A stretch of DNA of 64,000 nt. Source: Phytoseiulus persimilis. Its lineage: Eukaryota > Arthropoda > Arachnida > Mesostigmata > Phytoseiidae. The stretch covers positions 30,380,001 to 30,444,000 of the forward strand of contig CM075101.1 of NCBI GenBank assembly GCA_037576195.1, written 5' to 3'. A program made the translations under genes and the position numbers. The notes beneath the pieces are model-generated. The model was not told the origin of the DNA, did not search any database, and worked only from the letters and a program-made list of their open reading frames with translations. Below are positions 27,701-37,900 of this stretch, in pieces. The first letter of the stretch is position 1. Every line of letters begins with the position of its first letter.

Positions 27701-30700
27701 ATCATGTATTGAGATAGGTGCTCCGCACTTCCTAACGTTCAACATTCACACACCCACACGAATATACATACGCGAAGCCGCACGCACACTCCAGCCACCT
27801 ATGACGGGCTCTAGAAGGAAAGGCAGCGTAAATATCAACAGCCCGAGGCCAGTTATCGCCGCGAGGAGTGTGGTCTCGTCCTGGTTTCTTACCAGTGTCC
27901 ATCAAGACTCTTCTCAGCGCGGCTGAGGGCTTCACCTCCGTGCAGGCATCCGTTTCTCCCTGCGTCCAATATGATCCCGTTTCATTTCAGCCGTCGTGCA
28001 CGGAGTCCGCACATATCCCAGAACAGCGGAGTCGACGGGTCCGATCGAACTTGATCTTCCAGCAGTGTCCGCCTCGAATCGAATTCCCCATGACCCACCT
28101 CTGTCGGTGGAAACTCCTGAAAACCTAATTTCCACTTGGGGCGATCTTTTCTGCTTGGATTCGATTTTCCGGAGGTGGCGGGAAACGCCCTTCCGGATTG
28201 TTTCCGGAGACTCTCATCGTCAGGAGGTCGATCGGTCGGGATATGAAAGGCCACGCGAGCTGGATTCTATCTATCCCGGGAAGCGGGAGAATTGATTGTT
28301 CAGAATAGAATTGACTCTTTGAAGGCCTTTGGCGGGACGGGAGCTGATTCCTCTCTCGAATTGTGGCAGCGCGCCAAGCTAGTGGAAGTGGGGCCTGACT
28401 GACTCTTTGTTGCGGTCTCTGAGGGGCATGAAATATCCGCAGCCCGCCCGGCGGCGAAGGGCGCGCTAAGAGCTCCTTACTTGTCAGCCAGTGAATTAGA
28501 TAAGCACCGGAAGGAGGGAATCTCGCAGGGTTGAAGAATAAGTATCCGAGTATTAAGACGGAGCTGAGCGACGTATTTCTTTTGCTGCTGTTTGCGCCGC
28601 GGACGTCTCCGCGGAACGTGCTGTGTCGAGAGGAAGGCTCGTAGACCAGAACGAACGTTCAGCCCCGGCCGGGAGACTCGAGCTCTTCGGGTCGATCCCC
28701 GTTTTCTCTGAGACTCCGCGACGTGACGCTAGGAAATTCCAGCGCTCGCGGCGAACAGACATACAGCAGATATTCGGCAGACTTCTCATCAGGCAAGCAG
28801 GTTGACGAGATCCTGCCGGGGTGCCGAGTCCGCGTCACATGCTCCAGCCCGAGTCGAAGTTCTCTCCTACAGGAACCCTCCCGTATTCGTCGAGTCAAGC
28901 ATCGGATCCGGTGAGAGCGGGAAGCGGACTCTCTTCCGGGGCTTCCTTCTGGATATCGGTGAGCGTCGAAGCCGCGTATTTCTGGGAAACGTCTCGGGTG
29001 AACTCCGGCTTCGGTGTCTAACCTTCCCGAGCCTGGGCTCCCCGTCAGCGTGAGACGGACGGAACCGGTGGACGTCGAATAGGCTCGTCGTGTATTCTAG
29101 CGACTGAGCAGAAGATGGTTGAGGCGATAATCTTCCTCTCGGCGAGCTTTCGATGAGATTGGACCGGATCGCCGTCCGAGCAGCCTGAATATTCGAGTTC
29201 TCGTGATATTACTCCTTCCGAAAACTCCGCGCCCGTATCCCCAGGACAACGCGTTGCGCCGACGCGACAGCTGCTGCGCTGCTCGACAGCTTAACAGCTG
29301 TGTTTTGTCGAGAATGTTTGTCTTCCCTGAAATCGCCACAGTTGCGAGATGAATGCCCGACGCTGCAGTTGAGTGTTCCACCGGTTCCCTAATTAGGCTA
29401 CATTTGGATCCCGCACGTTTAATGATAATCGGCTGCGCGCCGACAATGTCCGCGGTATCCAGGCCAGAACTGATCGCGACACTATCGTCGATGTTGTCGC
29501 GGTCGTTGCGTTGACGTGTCGCAGCCTCCACAGACAATGGCCAGCGACATCGGAGGATGCCAGAGAGTGCAGCAATCACGACAGGGCGACAATTGAGACA
29601 ATCTCATTATTTATTGGCATCAACGCATGCCATTTGTTCTTTCCTTCTTCTGCCGCTACGGTGCCGCCACGGAGCATGCCTGGCGGCGAGCACTTTCTAT
29701 CGCCCCGCTCAAAGAACAAGAGTACGATGATAAAATCCCGCCGAAGGAGGAGAACGCTTGTCAGACGGAGAAAGCCCGCGGGTCGGCAAGCAGGAAAGAA
29801 AGAGATATAAGGAGCGGCACAAACATTGGAATAGCGACGCCTTTGTCGGCGATTTCGACACAATTGCTCCGATGTTCTGATACGGAACACACCATCTGAA
29901 TGGAGTTTCATGAAGACAGCCAAGTGAGCAAGAGTGCCAACAAGCGTCATGCGAGAAGGTCGACACTGGCGGGGACCGGCGCAGAAAACGATAGCCGACA
30001 GACTGTGTCGATGGAGGAGGCAGGACAGCCAGAACAGACACTCGACTTAGCATGGTGATGTACACTTTAACACTCTGCTCGCTCCACGGCTGGCTCTCAT
30101 CGTATCTTCCGCTGTGTCGCTCGTTCAGCCAGAAGTTTCCGCAAGCAACCCCCGGCATGAGCGGGGAGCCAAAGAAACGAGGGAGAGGTCTTGGAATTTC
30201 CGTTCGGTTTCGAGTTCTCTCTCCGCATCGCTCGTTTTAGTTTGCAGATAGATTGGCTCACGCTCATCATCGAGGGAGTGCGCTCACATGCAACCACGCG
30301 CGGACAACTCGGACTGGCAGGTCCCCGTCTAACGTGATGTGCCATCCGTCACCTTATTCAGAGAGTTTTCCCTAAAATATTCGATTTGGCATATTTGGCT
30401 CGCGGTATCAGCGAAAAAGATTCCTGCTTGACTGAAAACACTGGAGTGCCATCGTCCAAGAAGCAGTTCTTCACCGAGGTTTCATTGTACTCTGGACGTT
30501 TGGGACCGCTCGACAGAACCCTCTGTTTTCCGGCTGAACCTCTCAGCCAGCCCTCAGAAGTGTCCCGGGATCACCTTTCGGTATTGCTTCAGTAACACTC
30601 CCTATCGCCTCGCAGATCGCAGATGGCGGGCGGTGGGCTTGGATCTTAAGATGGTTCAGATTTAATTCTGATATAAATCAAATCCTCTTTTTACCACATA

Positions 30701-31961
30701 AGAAATTTCGTTGTCCCGGCCGAGAACCGAAACCCGCGATTGCTAGCTTGGCGTGGCACCCAAGGCGTTGGTTTATGCCACACGGCCAACGAGCCGGCTC
30801 CATTGAGCATGGGAAATGCATGGGAGGAACGGAAGCCGGAAGTCGCTCAAAAGCTTGATCTCAGCTCGTTTGAGTCCCACCGATACGAGCGGCCTCGACT
30901 CTGCTCTCATCGACAGCAAGGAGAACAACATCGAGGGAGGTATGATACAGCGGTGTCATGTCGCCGAGCGGCCAACAGGGAGTTTCGAGCCGCGCCGACA
31001 TCTTATCGTCTGGAACCTCAGCAGTTCTCCCCTCGATCTCTGACACCGGAAGACAGTGCGCGTGGATTCCTCTCAAGACCGCAAGGAGCTCGTATGCGCA
31101 GGGGTTTGAGCTCGCATGGCCCTCAAGAGCTCCGGCAGAACGACCCCTTTGGCCCCTCCCTCACTTCATGTGTTATGTTGCTGTGGTTTCCTCTCATTTC
31201 CACTGCTGCTTATTGGCAACACGCTGACGGCTGGTGGCGCACAAGATTCTCATATTAACGCCCGTTCCATTTGCGATGGCATACACGAATGCAGGCGGAG
31301 GCACTCGAATACCACATGCGGGCCCGCCTCGCATTCGTGGCAAAGAGATCGACGAACAAACTGGTCACAGAACGTGTCTGATTTGAATAGCGCAACGCGA
31401 GAGAAAGAACATGCAGCAGTGGGCGACGGCTGCTCGTAACAAACCGAACGTGTCGCGAGTATTATGCAGTGCTACCGAGAAAGTGTCGGCACTGTGTGGC
31501 GAGTGGAACTTACCGACGGCGGGCGAGTAGATATTGAGGTACAAGCAATCTTCGCTCTGCTTCTGCAGGAACGGAAGCAGCCGTCGAAGATACTCGAACC
31601 GACCTCGGGGCATCAGTTTCAGGGCCTCCGTTTCGTTTTGGATGTTCGGCGGTTTCTGTGGACACACTGGCGCGAAGCGGTCTGCCATCCGGATGCCTTT
31701 CCACTGGGTAGGCGTGCCGGGAGGCATGAAACGCATATTTCCCAGCGGAGGTGAGGCGTAAGGCACCCCTAGGAACACTTCAACCGGTTGAAGGTTTTGA
31801 CGCACTGCTGACTCGAGCGTAACTATACTCCCTTTCAGTGCTCCGTAGCGTGTTGTCACTGTCCGAGAGCTCAACCGGCTGCACCGAACGTCCGGTAGCG
31901 CTATGAGCAAGAGGAGAGCGATGGCCGAACGCCAAACCAGTGGGCTAGGACTGCGAACCAT
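9617..31961 (-). CDS. Nlg: Neuroligin (postsynaptic cholinesterase-like adhesion receptor), 14 coding exons
   Basis: Neuroligins are type I membrane proteins that bind presynaptic neurexins and organise synapses. The traced product is about 973 residues. Residues 1-27 are a signal peptide (hydrophobic core [12 protein letters not shown]). The carboxylesterase fold follows, with family hallmarks [42 protein letters not shown] and [13 protein letters not shown] (His483). The nucleophile elbow reads GHGQGG, with Gln247 where esterases carry Ser, so it should lack hydrolase activity, as is known for the family. One membrane helix lies at about 698-723, then a cytoplasmic tail rich in Ser, Gln and Pro. 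Exons 1-10 join in phase through good splice sites, except one GC-AG intron. Exons 11-14 are joined by phase and splice signals only. Introns run from 69 nt to 13.7 kb. The start ATG at 31,961 is the only one giving a signal peptide. No C-terminal PDZ ligand of the TTRV type was found. Confidence 0.95.
10090..10235 (-). CDS. Nlg: Neuroligin exon 13: cytoplasmic tail
   Basis: The acceptor is GCTCCCCACAG at 10,236 and the donor ATCCC/GTGAGT at 10,089. Phase 0 to 2. It encodes [16 protein letters not shown] and [20 protein letters not shown]. If the donor is not used, a TGA lies immediately inside the intron, so intron retention would give a shorter protein ending DSYDAIP. Confidence 0.65.
10408..10820 (-). 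CDS. Nlg: Neuroligin exon 12: cytoplasmic tail
   Basis: The acceptor is CTCATTTCAG at 10,821 and the donor CACAG/GTAAGT at 10,407. Phase 1 to 0. It is open for 137 codons and encodes a Ser/Arg/Gln-rich tail with [20 protein letters not shown] and a PQQQQ run. Long poly-Gln and Ser-rich tails are common in arthropod neuroligins. The assignment rests on phase, strong splice sites and position. Confidence 0.7.
11097..11157 (-). CDS. Nlg: Neuroligin exon 11 (tentative) after an optional 69-nt intron
   Basis: The frame of exon 10 stays open straight through to [20 protein letters not shown], ending at the donor G/GTAATG (11,096). A GTAAGT donor follows exon 10, and an in-frame AG lies just before GAAGCACTC. 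The 69-nt segment between them (11,226-11,158) could therefore be spliced out or kept without a frame change. The acceptor is weak, with little pyrimidine tract. Confidence 0.5.
11227..11472 (-). CDS. Nlg: Neuroligin exon 10: stalk, transmembrane helix, start of tail
   Basis: The acceptor is GTGCTCTTTGCAG at 11,473 and the donor AAG/GTAAGT at 11,226. Phase 0 to 0. It encodes an Ala/Ser/Pro stalk (with NAS as a possible N-glycan site), [19 protein letters not shown], and a hydrophobic helix ending in [18 protein letters not shown]. The basic residues after the helix fix a type I topology. Confidence 0.92.
11707..11875 (-). CDS. Nlg: Neuroligin exon 9: extracellular stalk, first part
   Basis: The acceptor is TTTTCGTCAG at 11,876 and the donor CAGG/GTAATT. 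Phase 2 to 0. It encodes a low-complexity, Gly/Asp-rich segment including [17 protein letters not shown]. It sits between the esterase domain and the membrane helix, so it should be the O-glycosylated stalk region typical of the family. Sequence conservation is low, and the call rests on phase and splice sites. Confidence 0.82.
12055..12258 (-). CDS. Nlg: Neuroligin exon 8, ends at a GC donor
   Basis: The acceptor is TGATTTTACAG at 12,259. Phase 2 to 2. It encodes an acidic, Ser-rich insert, then [20 protein letters not shown] and [19 protein letters not shown], the conserved end of the esterase domain. The best exon end is CACAG/GCAAGC, a GC-AG intron. No GT donor nearby preserves the reading frame and the conserved LIPMLH end. 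Confidence 0.9.
13026..13314 (-). CDS. Nlg: Neuroligin exon 7
   Basis: The acceptor is ATTATTTCAG at 13,315 and the donor GTGAGT at 13,025. Phase 1 to 2. It encodes [48 protein letters not shown] and [13 protein letters not shown]. The [10 protein letters not shown] block keeps the His equivalent to the esterase triad even though the Ser is gone. Confidence 0.95.
13950..14136 (-). CDS. Nlg: Neuroligin exon 6
   Basis: The acceptor is GTTTCCAG at 14,137 and the donor GTGAGT at 13,949. Phase 0 to 1. It encodes [20 protein letters not shown] and DW, corresponding to the conserved helical stretch ending in YTDW in neuroligins. Confidence 0.93.
14871..15042 (-). CDS. Nlg: Neuroligin exon 5
   Basis: The acceptor is CCCTTCCAG at 15,043 and the donor GTGAGT at 14,870. 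Phase 2 to 0. It encodes [14 protein letters not shown] and [11 protein letters not shown], matching the FGPVVDG and DIMLGVN blocks of the family. Confidence 0.93.
16033..16183 (-). CDS. Nlg: Neuroligin exon 4
   Basis: The acceptor is TCCTCAG at 16,184 and the donor GTAAGC at 16,032. Phase 1 to 2. It encodes [20 protein letters not shown], then [19 protein letters not shown]. The conserved [10 protein letters not shown] block is diagnostic. Confidence 0.95.
16409..16597 (-). CDS. Nlg: Neuroligin exon 3, nucleophile elbow with Gln for Ser
   Basis: The acceptor is TGTGTAG at 16,598. The donor is a weaker G/GTTCGT at 16,408-16,407. It encodes [32 protein letters not shown] and [10 protein letters not shown], which align to the neuroligin FGLLDQ-IAALHWI and FGGDP-GHG regions. 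Gln occupies the catalytic Ser position, confirming the non-enzymatic branch. Confidence 0.95.
17700..17849 (-). CDS. Nlg: Neuroligin exon 2
   Basis: The acceptor is TTGCAG at 17,850 and the donor GTAAGC at 17,699. Phase 1 to phase 1. It encodes [19 protein letters not shown] and [15 protein letters not shown], the oxyanion-hole strand and following strands of the esterase fold. The oxyanion-hole position HGG/HGE of related proteins reads QGE here. Confidence 0.95.
23341..23353. repeat. Target-site duplication of SINE copy 1, left
   Basis: CACTTGCGCTCTT, identical to 23,607-23,619 on the far side of the SINE. The pair marks insertion by target-primed reverse transcription. Confidence 0.88.
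23354..23606 (-). mobile_element. tRNA-derived SINE, copy 1, with A-tail
   Basis: Read on the minus strand, the element starts ACCGGCTCGTTGGCCG. It carries an A-box-like TGGCCGTGTGAC (23,596-23,585) and a canonical B box GGTTCGATCCC (23,542-23,532), giving a tRNA-like head with a complementary CCGG/CCGG acceptor region. The body holds an 8-bp hairpin TTTAATTC/GAATTAAA, and the element ends in an A-tail (T run on plus at 23,354-23,360). A perfect 13-bp target-site duplication flanks it. The same sequence recurs at 30.55-30.80 kb. It sits in neuroligin intron 1 in the sense direction. The intact duplication and B box suggest a relatively recent insertion. Confidence 0.88.
23607..23619. repeat. 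Target-site duplication of SINE copy 1, right
   Basis: CACTTGCGCTCTT, a perfect copy of 23,341-23,353, directly abutting the tRNA-like head of the SINE. Confidence 0.88.
26700..26714. repeat. Short A homopolymer
   Basis: A run of adenines on the plus strand inside neuroligin intron 1, ending in AAGAGG. I see no retroposon body attached to it. Confidence 0.8.
30547..30798 (-). mobile_element. tRNA-derived SINE, copy 2, decayed
   Basis: This copy is collinear with copy 1 over its whole length, sharing long identical blocks such as CCTCTTTTTACCACATAAG. It differs at scattered sites: the B box has changed to GGTTTCGGTTC, the central hairpin is broken, and there is no A-tail or clear target-site duplication. 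It is therefore an older insertion of the same family, again in the sense direction of neuroligin intron 1. Confidence 0.87.
31514..31961 (-). CDS. Nlg: Neuroligin exon 1: signal peptide and N-terminal esterase domain
   Basis: The exon encodes residues 1-149. It opens with [11 protein letters not shown] and a Leu-rich core, with likely signal cleavage near DVRC/SRL. Then come the family-typical [17 protein letters not shown], a cysteine loop beginning FAPVCPQ, a possible N-glycosylation site NET, and [14 protein letters not shown]. The exon ends in phase 1 at the donor G/GTAAGT (31,513-31,512). The basic [15 protein letters not shown] stretch in the loop contains the kind of segment that varies most between neuroligins. 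Confidence 0.95.
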
Positions 31962-34900
31962 TGCACGGTTGTGCCAGGAGGGGATCGACTCGGCGAACGT
32001 GTATCCTTTGTGAAGACACTAGATCACAAACTGCTCTCTTGACGCTGTACGACAGTTTCTCTAGAGCACTACCGCATCATTCCGCAGGAGTTCAAGGCGC
32101 GCCACGCATACCGTAGGACGTCGACTTTTCTTGAATCGGACTCGACTGCCATGAGAAACACGTGATGACAACAGCTGATCTCATGCTCTTCGCACCATGC
32201 GTTCGTCGCCCGGGCGCAGAAATCCTCTACAGGGCAAATTGCTCAGGAGAACAAGGGGGAACTTTTGGAAAGGGAAGTGACCGATCTCTTTCCCAACGAC
32301 CTGCTCTTTCCCAACTGTGAGGGGGAGCTGCGGGACGCTTGGGAGACGGGAACGGGAGGATAAAGCACGGGAGTGTGGAGAGGGGTTTCGATATTCCATC
32401 CCGCACAGCCGATGTGACAAATCGTGGATCATCTCTTCCAGAGCCAGGAGCGACCCCGACGACTTATCACAAGCACCTAACGATCCGTCAGTCGTACGCA
32501 CCGTACGAGTTTTCATCACTACCTCAAGGAATATCAGCAAGCCGGGACCGGCAGGAGTGAGTCTCATTCGTTCTACACCTGCTGAAAACTGTCTTCCAAC
32601 AGTTCGGCGGTGTCTCAAGCGATAAGACACGAGCTCGATGCCAGCGGGAGTTGGCCGGAGCGATACCGAGGATGGAGCACTGCACAAAGTCAATGGTTGC
32701 CCATCAAAAAGGAAGAGGTGTATCAGGATGGCGCTGCGTTTTCGAGCTTCATCCAGAGGAGCGTGTTCTGCCGAACACTGATCTCTCCGGAAGCAATGCT
32801 TGGGAGCTTCAAAAAAAGTTGCAATCAAGGTCACGGAGGTCTGATTCTGCCCAAGGATCAGCGAGCTCCCAATATCTTCAGAAGCGTTTCTTCTCGGCTC
32901 GAACTCACGACTCCGTATGACATTCGAGTCCCTTCTTTGGGAAGGCTCGTCATGGACGAAGCTCGGAACCTGATTGAGCACAAGTTTGGTTCGGGTCTCG
33001 GCATCAATCCATGATGAAGAAACGATCCGAAAATTAGAAAAATCGACGAATCCTATCCAATAGTGCGAAGTCGACCTGCGGGTTGGGGATACAATGAGCC
33101 ATACGATTTTGGATCATTCCCAAGTCACAGCTACAAGTATAGTTAGACCTTCCCGGAATGATTATGGTCGTAACCAGCTCTGAGTGGATGTCCGAACTGA
33201 TCCCGTACGCAGGGTTCGAGCTCCGACGCATCGCTAAAGCCTTTAAGAATCGAACTCAGAAGCATGATCGTATAACTCTAGAGGAGTCTCCGAGCCGATC
33301 CCAATAGTACTCAATCATCGTTCCAGCAGGGTCCTCGAACCGATCCTTGAGGCACGGTTCCCCATTCTCGACGAAATTCTCGGTGTGAAGTCGAAGGAAT
33401 GGATGGACTTCCCCGGAAGTATCTCCAAGCTCTCCCGAAAAGTTAGGTCCAGTCTCCCCGTAAAGTATCTCCCAGTAGTCTTCGGGAGCTCAGTTAGATT
33501 TTTACAGAAAATATCTCGTAGCTGACACCTGGAATACCCTGAGATCTCTCGGGAAGGTCTCCCGGAACGTCTCCGAAAGTATATTCGGAACCCCTCCGAA
33601 CATTTCTGAGCTTCACCTCCAACGGACTCTCGAAGAGTGGCCTCATTTTCCCAAACTGACTTCGACACCGTGCTTTCGCCGGAGGCATTGTCTCAGATAA
33701 TCAGAGCGGTCCTGAAATTAGGATCGAACTCGACTCTTTCTTGACGCTCTGTTTTCTTGTGCAACGTCCCACTTTTTTCAAGGGAGTTTAGCAGCCATCA
33801 TTTTTAGGGCTTACAGTTATCCCAGCGAAGATGCGCAGACTGTGGACTGTACAATGATGGTTCGACTCTTCTATCCACATCCGCGAACTAAAAATCTTGA
33901 CAATCGCGGCGAAGACAGCTCCCGCTGAGAGTATCTCGAACGAGATCGGTGAGCATTCCTCTCCAGGGGAACTCCAGACCTGTTCCTCAGGTTGAGTTCG
34001 TGAAGAGACAGAGACTCCGGGAAGGATTTCTCGTCACCTTTGAGGAATTTTCCCGTCAACTGAACTCCGTCTGATTCAAAATGCTGGCATCTGGTGATAT
34101 CTTCGGCTTCCGACGGAGCGACAGAGAGAAACTGATGACAGAGGGTATTATAACTCGCTGAAGGGGGATGCGGATACCGCGATGGCGGAGAGCTGTTCCC
34201 TCTGCATCCGTCGACAAACAGCAGGTTTTCGAAGACCAGCATCACGGAATCCGACTGCCCACTAGGCGTTTCTCGGAGATCCTTAGTGAAGCGCAAGAGG
34301 AATGCTTTGGAGCCGGACTTATCACAACTTGTAAGGACCGGACCAACTAACAAATCGTTTATCGACAACCATCGTGGCCGTCGAGAACCACGCGGGGCTG
34401 GTGAAACCCGACTCTCGAACCATGTGACCACTCATCTGTACCATGAGGGAGTTTTCGTCGCAGTTCTCCGCGATGAGGGTTGAATGAGGGTTGATGAGGG
34501 ACGCTAACTAAAGTCACGACACAACGGTACTCGAATGACAATATAATCAACAAAACGAAGACGAACCCTTTCTGCCCTCACGAGGCGCTATCTTTTGTTT
34601 TTTCTCGTCGGCTCGTTCTATTAAGCCGCCAGAGGCAACGAAGAACAAGCCGCTACCGCCGCGCCGCTCGTCGCCACTAAAGGAGCAGAAGCAGCCGCGG
34701 CTTCGTTAACGTGTAGCCGAAGCACCCAGCTGTTGCGTTCGGTATGGCAAGAGCCCCGGTCGGCGAACAACCGAGTATTAGAAGAAAAGAGAGAGCAGAA
34801 GGCCCAGCCAGGCACTAAGCAGCCGCCGTTGCATGCTTGCCTGTTCCGTGAGGCTGGAAGAGGAGGAACACTTATTCGCACATGCTTTCATTCAAAACGA

Positions 34901-37900
34901 GAACAAAGCCCAAAGCCTTTTAGTCCCAGGTTGGCTCACCTTTTACGAAGCGTATCGGACCGCGGATTCGCCGGACCAAGTCAATCAATCAGTGCTCCAG
35001 AGGAGCTGTTATATGAGCTCAGAAAAGTTCTGGCACCGGCGGCAGGCCACGACTGTTCCCCCCAGTGGGCCCGTGTGCGTCCGCAGCTGCCGATTGGTTG
35101 GTTGGCAGTTCCTTCGCCGGCACGTCTCCAAGCGGTCCAGCGAAAGCTGTCCTCCGACACAGCGAAGGGGATGCAAAATGCACGGAATGGGCATTCAGCG
35201 GAGCTTTCCTCTAGATTGTTTGCAACAAAGGAGCGGAGGAGCTCCAAGCGGCAAGTTTTGATTGAAATTCTGGAACAGCGGAAAGTTTCCTCTCAGCAAA
35301 GACTGATGCTCCGTCTGGGCTCCTCGTTCTCCGCAACTAAGCGATTGTTGCTTTCAGCGGTCGGTCTGTTGTGTCTGGCCATGCGTTGTTCCCTCTTCGT
35401 TCGTGCGTACACTTGAGCGCTGACTCTTGTCTCGATTCTCGAGCAATCGCTCGCATGAAGGTCCGAACGCTTGAAGAACTTCCGTTTGCATAACGGGATG
35501 TGTCGGACGAAGGCTCGAGGATCACCATTCCGCTGATTTGAGCCGTTGATCGCCGTGATCGGGGCCCGACACGAAGGCGACATCTGATCGGAGCGTCCTG
35601 TGGACGTCGTCGTTCCTCAGTTTGAGAAATTCGTTGTCCCGCTGCTTCTTCGGCGACCACTGAGACGGAGCCAATCGATCGGAGCATTCGTCAAACTCGA
35701 TTGCGTATATTGGCTGCGGAAGCTTCCCGAGGCTCGAGCCGCCGTAAATTAAATAACAGAGAGAGAGCTTCCAGCTGCTCGTTCGAGCCAGTTTTGAGAA
35801 AAAATCGATTCGCGAACAATGCGGCCAATGAAGTTCCATAAAGCACGACCGACGCGCGTCGGTCGTGCTTGAAGGCATCCCGGTGGTGGGGGCATCCGTC
35901 GCGACTAGTCTACTGAGGAGCACTGCTGCCGTTTGGCATCCAATGAACCGAAGAAAATGGAACGATAGATCGAAACACATCCTTCTGATGTGCGGGTCCC
36001 GTGTCTTCCGGCTGTCGAGCTTCCACCTGAATCCGATCAGGCAGCCAGCCTGTCCAGCTGATGACCATCGGGAAACGTTGTTGTCACGGTCGCAGCCTCG
36101 GCGACACGCCCACTTTTCAGATGGGAGTTCAAGCTCTAGTCGAGGAGCATAGCCTGCTGTATTTGCACGTATCGTTTGGATGAGTAGCCGACGATGATGA
36201 ATTACCCATTTTCAGCGATGCCGCCTACGTGAATCTCTCCAGATGTTCCAGTTCTCTCCCGCGAATCTCGGAGCGTCGTTCTCGAGGACACATCCTGCCC
36301 GCGAGCTACACAGCATTCTGTATTCCTAGAAGCAGGGCGACTTCGGCTCCTCGCTGTCGAGCCAGGAGGATCGAATCCGCCCGTGTTCATGCAAGTTCTC
36401 GATTACAGCCCTCAGCGATAGAGCAGAAATGATAGCATTCAACCGGAGTGTTCTCTGTATTCCTAGTCAGGCGGCTGCTGAAGCCGTTTCACCGCTCCCT
36501 TCTGCAATATGCGCCTCTAAAAAAGCAGAAGCAACTAGCAAGCTCGCAGTATGTGGAAGCTGCTTGATAAAGAAGCCAACATGGGCACAACGGCGGCAGC
36601 AGCGATGAACTGCGCGTGGTTATATTTGAAGAGTTTTTGCTAACGACACTTATATACTTAGTTACGACGAGCTAGCCAGCGAGTCTGGATGGCTTTGGCC
36701 CGGATTTTTAGGCCTCCGCAGTTCCTCTTTCTCGTCCCCCATCTCCGGGCGTATAATGGCAGTAAATCGCGAAGACATTACTGATAATTGGAGGACGCCC
36801 ATAAGAAGTAGTCGTGCTAATAATTGGGTCACATACGCTGCAGACGGAATATTGCTCTTCTTCGCAGCCTCGTTTCCTCCAGGAGGAAGCCTAGCAGGAG
36901 CGGCTGCGCCCATCTGGAAATGAACTCGTCGCAGCGAATTCCTGCACGGCCCAGCAGGACCCAACACGACCTGGAATCGAATGAGCCTCGGTAGACGTTC
37001 CAACTCAACGCGCCGGTCGTTCGCCGCCCAGCCCGAGAATTCAATTGAGACGAAGAACGTTGTGAGGGATCCATTGCATTAATTAGAGATACAATCAGGG
37101 AGATAGAGGACGCGAAACTGAAGAATTTTTTCCCGCGTTCTTGATAAAAATGGATTCATCCTTGGGAACGCGGGCGACGGACCAGCGGGCAGGCAACTCA
37201 ACGGAGAGTTCTAATAGAATTTGCATGGCTTCGTTCTTTTGACCTCAACGCCGGTCTCCGGACTCACTGCTTATAAGAAAGACTTCGAGTCCACGGTCCT
37301 CGAAGATTTCTCTTGCTTGATCGGAAGAAAATCGAGGGTGAGCATTTCCGGCGGACGATTCTGAATAAGGTATAACGCTTGCGATCGGAATGGACTATTG
37401 ATGTGGTAACGTTCCGTGCCGTCATGCAGTCGCTCTGTTCATTGTTCACTTAAATGTTCAACTGGATTGATGACGATCTCCGCCGAGAAAACGTCCCCGA
37501 CGGTTGACGTCTCCTTCCCCACTCCTTCTCGCAGAATCACTCAAGGTATCAAATATATGTCAAGTTGCCCACGCTCATACTGGTCCATCTCGTCGAGTAA
37601 GAGAGATCACGCTCAGACCCTGGATCCATCCAACACTGATGAGATATACAAGCGACAGAATGGAAGGAGAATTCCTGCATGTTAGAACAACGCAAAGGCT
37701 GGAGGAAGCCCTGCGTCGCCGCCCCCCGCCTCGTAGTCTTTCCGTGAGGCGTTTTTTCGCCGGAGGGTGATGGCCGGGAAACGATCTGATTCGTGGTAGG
37801 TCTCAGCTGCGAAGCAGAGATCTGCATTTCAATAGGAAGCATTCGAAGTCTAGCTCAACCTCCCATCTGCGACCTTCTCCATAACCGAGAGCTGGTTGAT

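Larger units (their letters stand above)
17850..31513 (-). other. Nlg: Neuroligin intron 1 (about 13.7 kb)
   Basis: This intron separates the signal-peptide exon from the rest of the esterase domain and is more than ten times longer than the others. It contains the two SINE copies, an A run at 26,700-26,714 and many random open frames, the longest 197 codons. I see no supported nested gene. Long first introns often hold regulatory elements, but none is identifiable here from sequence alone. Confidence 0.8.

Noticed and set aside
32181-32981. 266-codon minus open frame, the longest in the window
   Set aside because: No signal peptide, domain or recognisable composition. Overlapping frames on plus (32,317-33,014) are also open, and it lies in the neuroligin 5' flank. 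Probably chance.
34733-35416. 227-codon plus open frame
   Set aside because: Basic, low-information sequence with other long frames on both strands over the same DNA and no domain or splice context.
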